DNA of 41,159 nt. It comes from Ignavibacteriaceae bacterium (GTDB taxonomy: Bacteria > Bacteroidota > Ignavibacteria > Ignavibacteriales > Ignavibacteriaceae). The notes beneath the pieces are model-generated. The model was not told the DNA's origin. It worked only from the letters and a program-made list of their open reading frames with translations, and did no database searches. The stretch lies in assembly GCA_025449775.1 (NCBI GenBank), contig JANWIS010000040.1, positions 1 through 41,159 of the forward strand, read 5' to 3'. How positions within the stretch are numbered: the first letter of the stretch is position 1; each line of letters opens with the position of its first letter. Position numbers and translations under genes: made by a program. Below are positions 26,576 to 36,991 of the stretch, piece after piece.

Positions 26576-29500
26576 TTCTTGGTTTTTTCTTCTTGCTTTT
26601 ACATTATTTCCAATCTTTACGTCTGCTCAAAATATTTACTTCATAAAATATAAAAACTATGTTTCTTTTACTGAGATTGAACAGAAGGTTCAGTCTGAAA
26701 AATTTATTCCTGATGCAATACAGTTTTCATCTCCAGCCGAAGTTAAATCAGTCGATTACCTTGCAAAAGGTTTAGCCAGATCAAACGAAACACTTGGTCG
26801 AATTATAAAAGTAACTTTTGTTAACGATGTTGATGAAAGCACTCTCTTCCAATTACAGAATTTAGATTCACAAATAGATTATATCCAGAAAGCAACTTTA
26901 TACAATATCCAGGCTGTTCCGAATGACAGTCTTGTTTCAGAACAATGGGCGCTTGAAAAAATTCAGGCATTTGATGCATGGGATAAAACTGAGGGTAATG
27001 ATTCAGTCTTGATAGGAATGATCGATACGGGAATAGATTATTTTCATCCTGATCTTCAGAATAAAATTTTTCAGAATCCCGGTGAAACAGGAATTGATGG
27101 AAACGGAGATGATAAACGATCGAATGAAATTGATGATGATGATAATGGTTTTATTGATGACTATCGGGGTTGGGATTTTACAGATCGCGTCGGTTTTCCC
27201 TTCGATTCTTCCGGAGGAGATTACCTTAATTGGGATAATGATCCAAAAGATGAACAAGGACACGGAACTTATATCTCCGGCATTGCTGCAGCACAAACAA
27301 ATAATATTACGGGGGTTGCAGGTGCAGCACCGAATATTAAGCTGATAAACTTGAGAGCATTTGATCCATCAGGATTTGGTGAAGAGGACGACGTTGCAGC
27401 AGCTATTCTTTATGCAGTCGCAATGAAGGTTAAAGTATTGAACATGAGTTTTGGAGATAATGCATTTTCACTTGTGTTGAGAGATGTGATTCAATTCGCA
27501 TATTCGCAGAATTTAGTTCTTGTAGGAAGCGCCGGAAATTCCGGTTCTCCGAATCCTCACTATCCATCAGGCTATTCTGAAGTTATTTGTGTTGGTAATT
27601 CAACGCAGGAAGATTTTGTTGCTTCAAATTCAAACTACGGTTCAACTATCGATCTGGTTGCACCTGGAACACAGATTTTAACAACGGCAAGAAATAATAA
27701 TTATGCATTCATTAATGGAACTTCTGCTGCAACCCCTTATGTAGCTGCAACAGCCGCATTGATTTTATCGCTTGGAAATTTTACTAACGAAGAAGTCAAA
27801 CAAATCTTAAAAACCGCAACAGACGATATTAGCGAACCTGGTTGGGATATTTACAGCGGTGCAGGAAGATTAAATATGTTCCGGGCTGTGACAGTTACAG
27901 CGCCCTCAGTAATAAAGTTCAATCATCCCAGACAAGATTTTGCAACTCTTGATGACGAACTAATCATTAACGCAACCGTACTCTCACCACTCTTTTCATC
28001 CTATAGTCTTTCTTATGGTTTTGGATTAAATCCATTGAACTGGAATAATTTAATTTCACAAGGTATAAATCAATTTTCAAATCAGGATATTTTTACATTA
28101 ATTCTTTCTACTCTGCCTGACAGCGTTTATTGTTTAAGAATTGTAGTTGAACTTACTAATGGAAGAACTCTCGAAGAGAGAGTAAACTTTTATATCAGCA
28201 GAACTCCGCCAGGTGCAGAGTTAATTACTTTCGGACCGGCGTTTTATGGTGATAAAACGACCATACTTGCTGCAATGTACACTGATCAACCATCTGTTAC
28301 ACGGATGTTTTACCAAAAACTTGGTGATATAGAATTTAATTTTATCACACTGGATGGTTTTACTATCAACAACCAGTTTGTAAAGTATCTGCATTATGGA
28401 TTCATTCCGAAGCAGCTTGTAGAACAAAATGTAGCTTACGAAGTTTATTTTGAAGCTGAAAATCTTGTAGGACTTAAAACGATTGTTAATAATAATGGGC
28501 AGAATTTTTTATTCAGCATAAACTACAATGCTGAGTATGCAGCAGAAACAATATTACCATTTTCATTGCCATCAGGAAGCATTTACCAGGATCCTCTCGA
28601 TATTACATCAGGAGAATTAAACGAAGTTTTTCTGCGCAAGTTTGAAAATTCAAGAATATCAAGTCTATACAATTTCAATAACAATAATTTTCAGTTAATT
28701 GATTCGCTCTCGGATCGTATAGTAAGAGATTTTGGTGATTTTAATAATAACGGTTTGAAAGATCTCTTAACTTATTTTGTACGTGATGGATTTATCTATG
28801 AACAGCAATCAACAAATTCATCACAGTTTACTCAGATGTATTCTGATGAATCAGGAAATTTCTGGCCTGTTATGGCAGAAGATATTGATGGTGATAATAT
28901 TACAGAAGTTGTAGTAATTAGCTCTGATACATCTGCAACAATCTGGGAAGTTGAAAACGATTTAACTTTAACCGAACCAATAACGTTAACAAACTTTACT
29001 TTGCCGCTTTATGGAATAAATATTCTGGATTCACCAAATGGTGTGCTCGCAGATGTAAATGGAGATGGAATTAAAGAGCTTTGGTTTGTTGATATAGACG
29101 GCGATATTTTTAGTTACAATATTATTGGTCCGGATAATTATCAGGAGGGAAGTATAATCTCAACCGGGTTTCTGGGTTCTTCAGCATATCTTGCAGCAGG
29201 AGATTATAATGGAGATACTGTTGAAGAACTTGCTGTGCTGTTGCATTCAATTGATTTTATTGATGTAGCACCGTTTTACAGATTAGTTGTATTTAATCTC
29301 ATCGGGAACAATATAAATATACTTTATGACCAGGTAATGATCGATGCATCAACAGAATTTGGATCTACTTTCCAGAGAGCTGAGAACAGTGTTCGATTTA
29401 CAGATTTAGATGAAGATGGGACTGAAGAGCTGATCGTTTTCACATTTCCGTATTCATATATTTTTAAAGATGTAGCCGGATCGGACAAAATAATTTCTTA

Positions 29501-30782
29501 TAAAGAAAATATTAATTCAAATTCCATTTTTATTGGAGATCTGAACAACAACAATGTTTTTGAAATAGGTTTCCCGACTGATCAGGCAATTAGTTTTTCT
29601 GAGTTTGCTATTTCAAATAAAGCCAGCACACCTTATAATGTGAATGGTTATAGTTCAGATTCAATCACTGTCTCATTATCATGGCAGGGAAGTGTTGATC
29701 AATATTATATTTATCGTGGTGATTCTCCCGGAAATCTTTTATTACTCGATTCAGTTTTTTCATCAACCAAATACATGGATTTTAATCTTAACACGAATAC
29801 AAAGTATTACTACGCTATTCAGGCATTTGATTTATCCAAAGCTGATCCTTATTCAAATCTTTCAACAATAATCGAAGTCTATTGTCACAAGCCGGGAGAA
29901 GTAACTTCAGCAATTGGAAGCAGTAGAAAAACAGTAACTGTTGGTTTTTCAGAAAAGATGAACAATACAATTGAAAACTTGCAGGCATTTAACCTGCTTG
30001 GAGTAGGTTATCCAAATTCTATTTCTCCTGCAAGTCAATATTCATACCTTTTAACATTTCGTGAAGATATCCCAGTTGGGCAGAATCAATTATCAGTTTC
30101 AGGACTCAAAGATTTTTACGGTTCTCCAATAGTTCCCTCAACAATTAATTTTACAATGGATTCAGTAATTATTTTGCCTGAATTTTTCATAACTTCCTTT
30201 GAAATACTTGATGCATACAATATTAAAATTGTATTTAACCTGGAAGTCGATGAACAAACAGCAGAAATTTCAGAAAACTATGACTTCGAGCCTGACAATA
30301 GAGTAACCTCGACCGAAGTTGATGCAAATGATAAAAGAATTGTGAAAATAAATTTAAAAGGTCAGAAGCCGGTGGGTTCAATCGGAATAGAATATGTTTT
30401 ACGTGTAAAAGACCTTATCTCATCTGCATCGACAGGAAATATTCCAATCAATGAAGGAGCCGGTAGTTATATTGTTCTTTCATCGTTTGCACAAAATCTT
30501 TCAGATGTTTTTGTATATCCAAATCCGGTACAAGCTTCAACCAGTGAGTTTTTAACTTTTGCTAATCTTCCTCAATATGCTCAAATAACTATCTGGACAA
30601 TTGACGGAACAAAAATTGGTGAAGTTGAAGAAAGTGATGGTAATGGTGGTGCAGTTTTCAATCTTGTTGATTTAAATGGAAACAAGCTCTCATCAGGGAT
30701 TTATTTTTATAGAATTGTTATGCTGGATGATTCCAATAATGAACAGGATGAAAAGCTAGGTAAATTTGCTGTTGTAAGATGA
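26565..30782 (+). CDS. Secreted S8 subtilisin-like peptidase with FG-GAP/VCBS-like Ca-loop repeats and T9SS type A C-terminal domain
   Basis: ATG 26565 gives signal peptide MRYNSWFFLLAFTLFPIFTSAQ. Triad motifs GMIDTGIDYFHPDL, GHGTYISGIAAA, NGTSAATPYVAA. Repeats DINGDNITEV, DVNGDGIKEL, DYNGDTVEEL, DLDEDGTEEL. C-terminus VYPNPVQ...GIYFYRIV...GKFAVVR. Confidence 0.92.
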   Translation: MRYNSWFFLLAFTLFPIFTSAQNIYFIKYKNYVSFTEIEQKVQSEKFIPDAIQFSSPAEVKSVDYLAKGLARSNETLGRIIKVTFVNDVDESTLFQLQNLDSQIDYIQKATLYNIQAVPNDSLVSEQWALEKIQAFDAWDKTEGNDSVLIGMIDTGIDYFHPDLQNKIFQNPGETGIDGNGDDKRSNEIDDDDNGFIDDYRGWDFTDRVGFPFDSSGGDYLNWDNDPKDEQGHGTYISGIAAAQTNNITGVAGAAPNIKLINLRAFDPSGFGEEDDVAAAILYAVAMKVKVLNMSFGDNAFSLVLRDVIQFAYSQNLVLVGSAGNSGSPNPHYPSGYSEVICVGNSTQEDFVASNSNYGSTIDLVAPGTQILTTARNNNYAFINGTSAATPYVAATAALILSLGNFTNEEVKQILKTATDDISEPGWDIYSGAGRLNMFRAVTVTAPSVIKFNHPRQDFATLDDELIINATVLSPLFSSYSLSYGFGLNPLNWNNLISQGINQFSNQDIFTLILSTLPDSVYCLRIVVELTNGRTLEERVNFYISRTPPGAELITFGPAFYGDKTTILAAMYTDQPSVTRMFYQKLGDIEFNFITLDGFTINNQFVKYLHYGFIPKQLVEQNVAYEVYFEAENLVGLKTIVNNNGQNFLFSINYNAEYAAETILPFSLPSGSIYQDPLDITSGELNEVFLRKFENSRISSLYNFNNNNFQLIDSLSDRIVRDFGDFNNNGLKDLLTYFVRDGFIYEQQSTNSSQFTQMYSDESGNFWPVMAEDIDGDNITEVVVISSDTSATIWEVENDLTLTEPITLTNFTLPLYGINILDSPNGVLADVNGDGIKELWFVDIDGDIFSYNIIGPDNYQEGSIISTGFLGSSAYLAAGDYNGDTVEELAVLLHSIDFIDVAPFYRLVVFNLIGNNINILYDQVMIDASTEFGSTFQRAENSVRFTDLDEDGTEELIVFTFPYSYIFKDVAGSDKIISYKENINSNSIFIGDLNNNNVFEIGFPTDQAISFSEFAISNKASTPYNVNGYSSDSITVSLSWQGSVDQYYIYRGDSPGNLLLLDSVFSSTKYMDFNLNTNTKYYYAIQAFDLSKADPYSNLSTIIEVYCHKPGEVTSAIGSSRKTVTVGFSEKMNNTIENLQAFNLLGVGYPNSISPASQYSYLLTFREDIPVGQNQLSVSGLKDFYGSPIVPSTINFTMDSVIILPEFFITSFEILDAYNIKIVFNLEVDEQTAEISENYDFEPDNRVTSTEVDANDKRIVKINLKGQKPVGSIGIEYVLRVKDLISSASTGNIPINEGAGSYIVLSSFAQNLSDVFVYPNPVQASTSEFLTFANLPQYAQITIWTIDGTKIGEVEESDGNGGAVFNLVDLNGNKLSSGIYFYRIVMLDDSNNEQDEKLGKFAVVR

Positions 30783-30783
30783 T

Positions 30784-31338
30784 ATGAACAGAAGCCAGAT
30801 TTTTAATCTATCAAACACAATTAGTTTTATCCGTCTGCTTCTAATAATTCCTATCTGGTTTGCATTCAATAATTTTAATGATCAATTCTACCGTCATTCA
30901 ATTGCCTTAATTGGAATATTTGCTGCTTTTACCGATGTTCTCGATGGTTATCTTGCTCGCAAACTTAATCAGATAACCGAATTCGGAAAAATTATAGATC
31001 CGTTGGCGGATAAAGTAGTGGTCATATTTGTAATAGTGAATTTATTTTTATTGAATGAAATCCCCGACTATTATTTTTATATGATAGTTACACGTGATAT
31101 TCTTATAGTAATTGGAGGAATATTTGTCACCAAAAAAATCGGCAAAGTTTTACCTTCCGATTATATAGGAAAAGCAACTGTTGTCTCCGTATCGATTGTA
31201 GTAATTATGATACTCCTTCATGTTGATAGTACATCAATTTACTTGCAGATAATTTTCTACTTAAGTATAATCCTCATTCTGGTTTCTTTCATAAATTATT
31301 TTATTAGAGCAATTCAAGTATTAAAGAAAGCTGCCTGA
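30784..31338 (+). CDS. pgsA: CDP-diacylglycerol--glycerol-3-phosphate 3-phosphatidyltransferase
   Basis: CDP-alcohol phosphatidyltransferase motif DVLDGYLARKLNQITEFGKIIDPLADK. Confidence 0.88.
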   Translation: MNRSQIFNLSNTISFIRLLLIIPIWFAFNNFNDQFYRHSIALIGIFAAFTDVLDGYLARKLNQITEFGKIIDPLADKVVVIFVIVNLFLLNEIPDYYFYMIVTRDILIVIGGIFVTKKIGKVLPSDYIGKATVVSVSIVVIMILLHVDSTSIYLQIIFYLSIILILVSFINYFIRAIQVLKKAA

Positions 31339-32291
31339 TGAAATTTTTTGCTAATCTGAATTTTGACAGTTTATTACAAGGTTTAGGAAAAACCAGGAAC
31401 AAGATGGTTAATTCCATAACTGAAATGCTAACCGGCAAAGCGGTAATAGATGATCAATTGCTTAACGAGCTGGAAGAAATATTAATTTCCTCAGATATGA
31501 GTGCAGAACTTTCCGAAAAAGTTATTAACAATGTTAAATCGAACTTAAAAAGTGAGAAGGACAGAACTCTAAATAATATTTTGCAATTATTAAAAAATGA
31601 ATTATTTCAAATTCTCAATTCTTCCGAATCTGATGGAAATACAGACCAAAGTAGAAAAAAACCGTACGTGATTTTAATAATTGGAGTGAACGGGGTAGGG
31701 AAAACAACGACCGTTGGTAAACTGGCAAATAATTTTAAAACTGCCGGAAACAAAGTAATTGTCGGAGCTGCCGATACATTCAGAGCTGCAGCAAACGAGC
31801 AGCTTGATATTTGGGCGCAAAGAGCCAGAGTTGATATAATTCAGCAAGGCAAAAGTACTGACCCATCTTCAGTCGCATTTGAGACTGTACAAAAAGCATT
31901 GGATGGTGGACATGATATAGTTTTAATAGATACCGCTGGAAGACTGCATAATAAAATCAATTTGATGAAAGAATTAGAAAAAATAAAGCGTGCTATTGCT
32001 AAGCTCATTCCTGATGCTCCCCACGACACTTACTTGATATTAGATGCTACAATAGGTCAAAATGCTTTGATTCAGGCTAATGAATTTTCAAAAGTAACAC
32101 AGATAAGCGGACTTATAATTACAAAGCTTGATGGAACTGCAAAAGGAGGTGCTGTTTTTCAAATATGTGCTGTGAATAAAACCCCTGTTAAATATATAGG
32201 TGTCGGAGAAAAGTTAGAGGACCTGCAATCATTCGATACAAAATTATTTGTGGATGCTTTGTTTGGTTCAGATGACCCGGTTAAAAATTAA
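31338..32291 (+). CDS. ftsY: Signal recognition particle receptor FtsY
   Basis: GVNGVGKTTTVGKLA, DTFRAAANEQL, DTAGRLHNK, TKLDGTAKGGAVF. Confidence 0.96.
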   Translation: MKFFANLNFDSLLQGLGKTRNKMVNSITEMLTGKAVIDDQLLNELEEILISSDMSAELSEKVINNVKSNLKSEKDRTLNNILQLLKNELFQILNSSESDGNTDQSRKKPYVILIIGVNGVGKTTTVGKLANNFKTAGNKVIVGAADTFRAAANEQLDIWAQRARVDIIQQGKSTDPSSVAFETVQKALDGGHDIVLIDTAGRLHNKINLMKELEKIKRAIAKLIPDAPHDTYLILDATIGQNALIQANEFSKVTQISGLIITKLDGTAKGGAVFQICAVNKTPVKYIGVGEKLEDLQSFDTKLFVDALFGSDDPVKN

Positions 32292-32495
32292 TTGCGTACA
32301 AAGTTCATTTTCATATTGGGTTTAGCGTTTAATATTATGCATGATAGGGAAGAACTATTATCAGTTCACATTAGACTTGCTAATTTCTATGCATTGATTA
32401 GTTTACATAATATACATTATCGGACTATTGAATAATGAATTGATACAGTTACTATATATCTTTGAATCAAATCGTCTAACAATATAAGTAATGGT

Positions 32496-33350
32496 CTAAT
32501 TACTATATTTAAAAAATCCTTCACCACTTTTCTTACCAAGTTTTTTAGCTGCCACCATCTTTTTTAAGAGTGGACAAGGTCTATACTTTGAATCCTGAAA
32601 ACCATTAAACAATACTTCCATAATTGCTAGGCAGACATCAAGACCTATAAAGTCTGCAAGACTCAATGGTCCCATTGGATGGTTCATTCCTAACTTCATA
32701 ACCGTATCAATATCCTCAGCTGTCGCCACGCCTTCCATTAGAGCGAAGATAGCTTCATTTATCATCGGCATTAATACACGGTTGGATATAAAACCAGGAT
32801 AATCAAATACTTCAACCGGAACTTTATTGATTTTTTCTGATAAGGATTTTATTATTTGAAAAGTCTCATCACTAGTTGAATATCCACGAATGATCTCAAC
32901 AAGTTTCATCATCGGGACCGGGTTCATAAAATGCATTCCAATAAATTTATCCTGTCGGGAGGAAGCAGATAACTCTGTAATTGATATTGATGAAGTATTA
33001 GTAGCAAATATTGAATCCGGTTTAATTTGCAAGTTTAACTTATTGAAAATAGATAGCTTAACCTCCTTATTCTCAAATATTGCTTCTATAACTAAATCAA
33101 TATCATTAGGAACTCCATCTAAGCCAACGACTTTTGAAATATTATTAAGTGCATTTTGTTTTTGATCTTCCTTAATAATTTCTTTTTTTACCTGGCGGTC
33201 TAGATTAGTTTTTATATTGTCCATAGCCTTATTTATTAAGTCATCTGTCATCTCAACCAAGTGAACTTTAAAATTATTGAGTGCAAAAACATGAGCGATA
33301 CCGTTACCCATTGTGCCACCACCAATCACAGCAATTTTTTTGATCTCCAT
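32496..33350 (-). CDS. hbd: 3-hydroxybutyryl-CoA dehydrogenase
   Basis: IAVIGGGTMGNGIAHVFA Rossmann motif, FIGMHFMNPVPMMKLVEIIRG, GFISNRVLMPMINEAI. Confidence 0.92.
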   Translation of the reverse strand: MEIKKIAVIGGGTMGNGIAHVFALNNFKVHLVEMTDDLINKAMDNIKTNLDRQVKKEIIKEDQKQNALNNISKVVGLDGVPNDIDLVIEAIFENKEVKLSIFNKLNLQIKPDSIFATNTSSISITELSASSRQDKFIGMHFMNPVPMMKLVEIIRGYSTSDETFQIIKSLSEKINKVPVEVFDYPGFISNRVLMPMINEAIFALMEGVATAEDIDTVMKLGMNHPMGPLSLADFIGLDVCLAIMEVLFNGFQDSKYRPCPLLKKMVAAKKLGKKSGEGFFKYSN

Positions 33351-33362
33351 GCAGCTCCTTTT

Positions 33363-34541
33363 TTAGTTATAATTTTTAATAATTAGTGATGATGCTTCTC
33401 CTCCACCTATACATAGTGAAGCCAATCCGAATGTCAGATTTCTGCTTTTTAATTCATGGATTAATGTTACAAGTATTCGTGCTCCACTTGCACCAATTGG
33501 ATGCCCAAGTGCAATGGCTCCCCCATTCACATTTACTTTCTCAGGATTTAATCCAAGAATCTTGTTGTTTGCCAGTGAAACTACAGCGAAAGCTTCATTG
33601 ATCTCAAATAAATCAATATCATCCAACTTTAAATTTGCTCTCTTAAGGACTTTATTAATCGAATCTGCCGGAGCTGTTGTAAATTCAATTGGTGCTTTGG
33701 CTGATGAAGCTTGAGCTATAATTTCAACAAGCGGATTTAACCCAATGCTTTTTGCTTTTTCTTCACTCATAACCAGCATTGCAGCAGCACCATCATTGAT
33801 GCTTGAAGAATTTGCTGCAGTCACCACTCCATTCTTATCAAATACCGGTTTAAGTGAAGGTATTTTGTCAAATTTAACTTTTCCAGGTTCTTCATCAATA
33901 TTTACAACGGTTTCTTCCCTACCTATCTTCACTTTGACTTCAAACATTTCGTGCTTAAACCTATTACTCTTCTGTGCATCGATAGCTTTTTTATAAGAGT
34001 TGATGGCAAATTCGTCAAGTACTTCTCTCGAGAATTTAAATTCTTTTGCACATGCTTCTGCACAATTACCCATATGGATATTATTATAAACATCCCATAA
34101 TCCATCCTTGATCATTGAGTCAATAATCTCACCATTACCGAGTCTGTAACCAGCTCTTGCTTTATCCAAAACGTAGGGTGCACTACTCATACTTTCCTGA
34201 CCACCTGCAATAATTATTTCAGCATCGCCTGACTGTATTGATTGTGCTGCAAGCATTACAGCTTTTAAACCACTTCCACACATTTTGTTTATAGTCATAC
34301 ATTCTATCTTTTCAGGTAAACCGGCAAACAATGCTGCTTGTCGCGCAGGAGCTTGTCCCTGTCCTGCTGTTAATACATTGCCCATTATTACTTCGTTTAT
34401 GATTTCTGCTGATATTTTAGAATCCTCAAGAATTCCTTTTATTGCTAAACTTCCTAGTTGAGCAGCACTCAATGAAGACAGAGATCCTCCGAATGATCCA
34501 ATTGGTGTTCTTTTTGCATTGGTGATTACTATTTTTTTCAT
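33363..34541 (-). CDS. atoB: Acetyl-CoA C-acetyltransferase (thiolase)
   Basis: INKMCGSGLKAVMLA, GGQESMSSAPYV, NEAFAVVSLA, NVNGGAIALGHPIGASGARI, CIGGGEASS. Confidence 0.93.
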   Translation of the reverse strand: MKKIVITNAKRTPIGSFGGSLSSLSAAQLGSLAIKGILEDSKISAEIINEVIMGNVLTAGQGQAPARQAALFAGLPEKIECMTINKMCGSGLKAVMLAAQSIQSGDAEIIIAGGQESMSSAPYVLDKARAGYRLGNGEIIDSMIKDGLWDVYNNIHMGNCAEACAKEFKFSREVLDEFAINSYKKAIDAQKSNRFKHEMFEVKVKIGREETVVNIDEEPGKVKFDKIPSLKPVFDKNGVVTAANSSSINDGAAAMLVMSEEKAKSIGLNPLVEIIAQASSAKAPIEFTTAPADSINKVLKRANLKLDDIDLFEINEAFAVVSLANNKILGLNPEKVNVNGGAIALGHPIGASGARILVTLIHELKSRNLTFGLASLCIGGGEASSLIIKNYN

Positions 34542-34629
34542 TAATCCTCTGATAATTTTATTAAATCAATTAGAAAATTAAATAAATAATTGCAAAGTAT
34601 CAGTTTTAATTCTGAGTATATTTTAAGTT

Positions 34630-35748
34630 TTACTGTTTCTGTAATACAACAGATGACAGTTCAAATATAAGATTAGCTGAAAGTAAAGAAGAATTTATAT
34701 TGCCGGATTGCAGGTTAATTAATTTATCAAGTTTTGAACTCAAAACATCCAATCTTATGTCAGGAAATTTACTATCGAATTTTTCAAGTGTGGTAATGTG
34801 ATTATTGTAATAAAAATATTTAAAATTCAACCTATATTTCTGAACATCAGTTAACCAGATGATTATCAAATTAATTAGTATAGGAAAAGCAGTTAATTTT
34901 TGTTCGGATAGGATTGAATTTAATTCATCAAATGCTGAAATAAACTTTCTGCCGAAAGAGTACCTTAATAAAGAAATAGTTTTGTCTTTCAGGTTTTGAA
35001 TTCCAATATCGACAAGTTTAATGGCAGTCTGAATAGATCCCATTGCAAATGTTGATGCTTCACGAGCAACTTTATCATCGATATAAAAGTAATTCGTCAA
35101 TACAAAAAATATCTGTTCATCACTCAAGGGATCAAAATTTACTCTCCAGCATCGTGATAAAATTGTAGGTCTTAATTTCGATATCTCCGATGTCGTTAAA
35201 ATGAAAATCACTTTATCAGGCGGTTCCTCAAGGCTTTTAAGAAGAGCATTTTGAGCTTCTTCATTCATTAAGTGAGCATCTGAAATTATTATAAATCTGT
35301 ACCCAACTTCTTCATAATTCAAAGTAAGAAATTTTTTAATATCCCGGATGCTATTAATTTTTATTGAGTTTGCCTTGGGAATTGAAATTTTATGAAATGG
35401 ATTAATGGCTTTGTTTTCAATCTGATCCAGAATCATTTTCAACTCATCAGAGTTTAGTTTTTCCATTGGTGTGCTTGCGTCCGTTTCATTTTTACCACGA
35501 GGCAGGGAGAAAATAAACTTTACCGGTGGCTCGGATAATTGTTCAATCATTCTTACTTTTTTTTCAGAATCATTTTTATTTTCAACTGTTACTAATGCCT
35601 GGGCGAATTTGATTGCTGCATTGTCTTTCCCAATTCCTTCGATACCTGAAAACAGAAATGCATGAGGTATATTGCCTGATAGAAGAAAGTTGTTAAGAAT
35701 ATTTTTTGCTCTTTGCTGACCGGGGATTTTATCTAAGACTAAATTCAT
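34630..35748 (-). CDS. holB: DNA polymerase III subunit delta'
   Basis: GQQRAKNILNN, HAFLFSGIEGIGKDNAAI, YRFIIISDAHLMNEEAQNALLKSLEEPPDKVIFILTTSEISKLRPTILSRC. Confidence 0.9.
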   Translation of the reverse strand: MNLVLDKIPGQQRAKNILNNFLLSGNIPHAFLFSGIEGIGKDNAAIKFAQALVTVENKNDSEKKVRMIEQLSEPPVKFIFSLPRGKNETDASTPMEKLNSDELKMILDQIENKAINPFHKISIPKANSIKINSIRDIKKFLTLNYEEVGYRFIIISDAHLMNEEAQNALLKSLEEPPDKVIFILTTSEISKLRPTILSRCWRVNFDPLSDEQIFFVLTNYFYIDDKVAREASTFAMGSIQTAIKLVDIGIQNLKDKTISLLRYSFGRKFISAFDELNSILSEQKLTAFPILINLIIIWLTDVQKYRLNFKYFYYNNHITTLEKFDSKFPDIRLDVLSSKLDKLINLQSGNINSSLLSANLIFELSSVVLQKQ

Positions 35749-35770
35749 TTACAAAGTGCAGTTTTGCACT

Positions 35771-35992
35771 TTAGAATTCATCTTCGTTATAGAAGAAGTC
35801 TTCGTCGGTGGGATAATCAGGCCAAATATCTTCGATAGTTTCATATGGTTCATCACTATCTTCAAGCTCTTTCAGATTTTCTATAACCTCGTAAGGTGCA
35901 CCAATACGGTCTGCGTATTCAATTAATTCTTCCTTTGTAGCTGGCCAGGGTGCATCATCCAGATAAGAAGCGAGTTCAACGGTCCAGATCAT
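35771..35992 (-). CDS. Small acidic DUF2795-like protein
   Basis: Likely start MIWTVELASYLDDAPWPATKEELIEYADRIGAP at 35992 (the track start is inside the M23 gene); highly acidic C-terminus. Confidence 0.75.
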   Translation of the reverse strand: MIWTVELASYLDDAPWPATKEELIEYADRIGAPYEVIENLKELEDSDEPYETIEDIWPDYPTDEDFFYNEDEF

Positions 35993-36935
35993 TCTTTTTT
36001 TCCGATGTCGAAATAGTTTTTGTGTTATTGTCAAAAAAAGTAAGGTCATCGAAGAAAAAATCTATTGGGTCTAACACTTTTCCATTATGCCGAACTTCGT
36101 AATGAAGATGAGGACCTGATGAAAGTCCTGAATTACCTGATTTGGCTATAATGTCTCCTCTTTTAACTTTTTGCCCTCTTTTAACAAGTGATTTAGATAG
36201 ATGTGCAAATATAGTCCTGAATCCGAAACCATGATCTAATTCAATTACTAATCCATATCCGGCTTGTCTTTCAACTGCGATAATTTTTCCGTTACCAGGT
36301 GCGTGAACAGGAGTACCCGTATTACTATTAATATCCAATCCTGTATGAAATTTATTCACTCCAAGAATTGGATGTTTCCGGATCCCAAATCCGTAAATCG
36401 AGTATTCACCTTTGATCGGTTTTATTGCCGGTATACATTCATATAATTGTTTATTAGTTGATAGCTGTTTTGTTATTTCTATTATCTGGTTCTTTTCAAA
36501 TATTACATTCTTAGAAATATCGTTCATAGTCTTTAAGAGATCAGTAATTTCTCTATCTCTGATGATGAGGTTAGTAAGAAAATTATCTTCAGTACCGCCA
36601 GTTCCTAACAATTTTTCTTCTTCAGAAATAGGCTGAAGGTTTGCGAAATTCCTGTACTCTTTGTTAAGTACAGCGATAGTATCGATATCATTTATTATTT
36701 CATTATATGATTCAGCAATCTGTTTAACCTGCTTTTTTAATTCTGTATTCTCTCGTCTTAGTGAATTTATTTTGAAATTCGGATCGGAAATTCCGCCAAA
36801 GATATAATAGAGAATAATAAATATTGAAGTGAACAGGATAGACGACGCTACCAAAAATGTAACAAGTTTTACCTTGAAATTTTTGATTTCAATATACTTA
36901 AGGTTGGATTTTGAGAAGTAAAATAATTTTTTCAT
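35976..36935 (-). CDS. M23-family metallopeptidase
   Basis: N-terminal TM helix, coiled-coil, LytM domain FHTGLDINSNTGTPVHAPGNGKI...SGPHLHYEVRHNGK. Confidence 0.92.
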   Translation of the reverse strand: MKKLFYFSKSNLKYIEIKNFKVKLVTFLVASSILFTSIFIILYYIFGGISDPNFKINSLRRENTELKKQVKQIAESYNEIINDIDTIAVLNKEYRNFANLQPISEEEKLLGTGGTEDNFLTNLIIRDREITDLLKTMNDISKNVIFEKNQIIEITKQLSTNKQLYECIPAIKPIKGEYSIYGFGIRKHPILGVNKFHTGLDINSNTGTPVHAPGNGKIIAVERQAGYGLVIELDHGFGFRTIFAHLSKSLVKRGQKVKRGDIIAKSGNSGLSSGPHLHYEVRHNGKVLDPIDFFFDDLTFFDNNTKTISTSEKKNDLDR

Positions 36936-36991
36936 ACCACGACGCGCAAAATTAAATATTTAGTAATACTCAGTCAAGCAGATTCTTAATA

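Noticed and set aside
32292-32495. Possible ncRNA in the ftsY/hbd convergent gap
   Set aside because: Uniformly AT-rich; a TATCTTTG promoter-like octamer is present but no stable hairpin or gene follows it in the gap.
33386-33996. Plus-strand ORFs over the thiolase gene
   Set aside because: Antisense to a complete thiolase with intact catalytic motifs.
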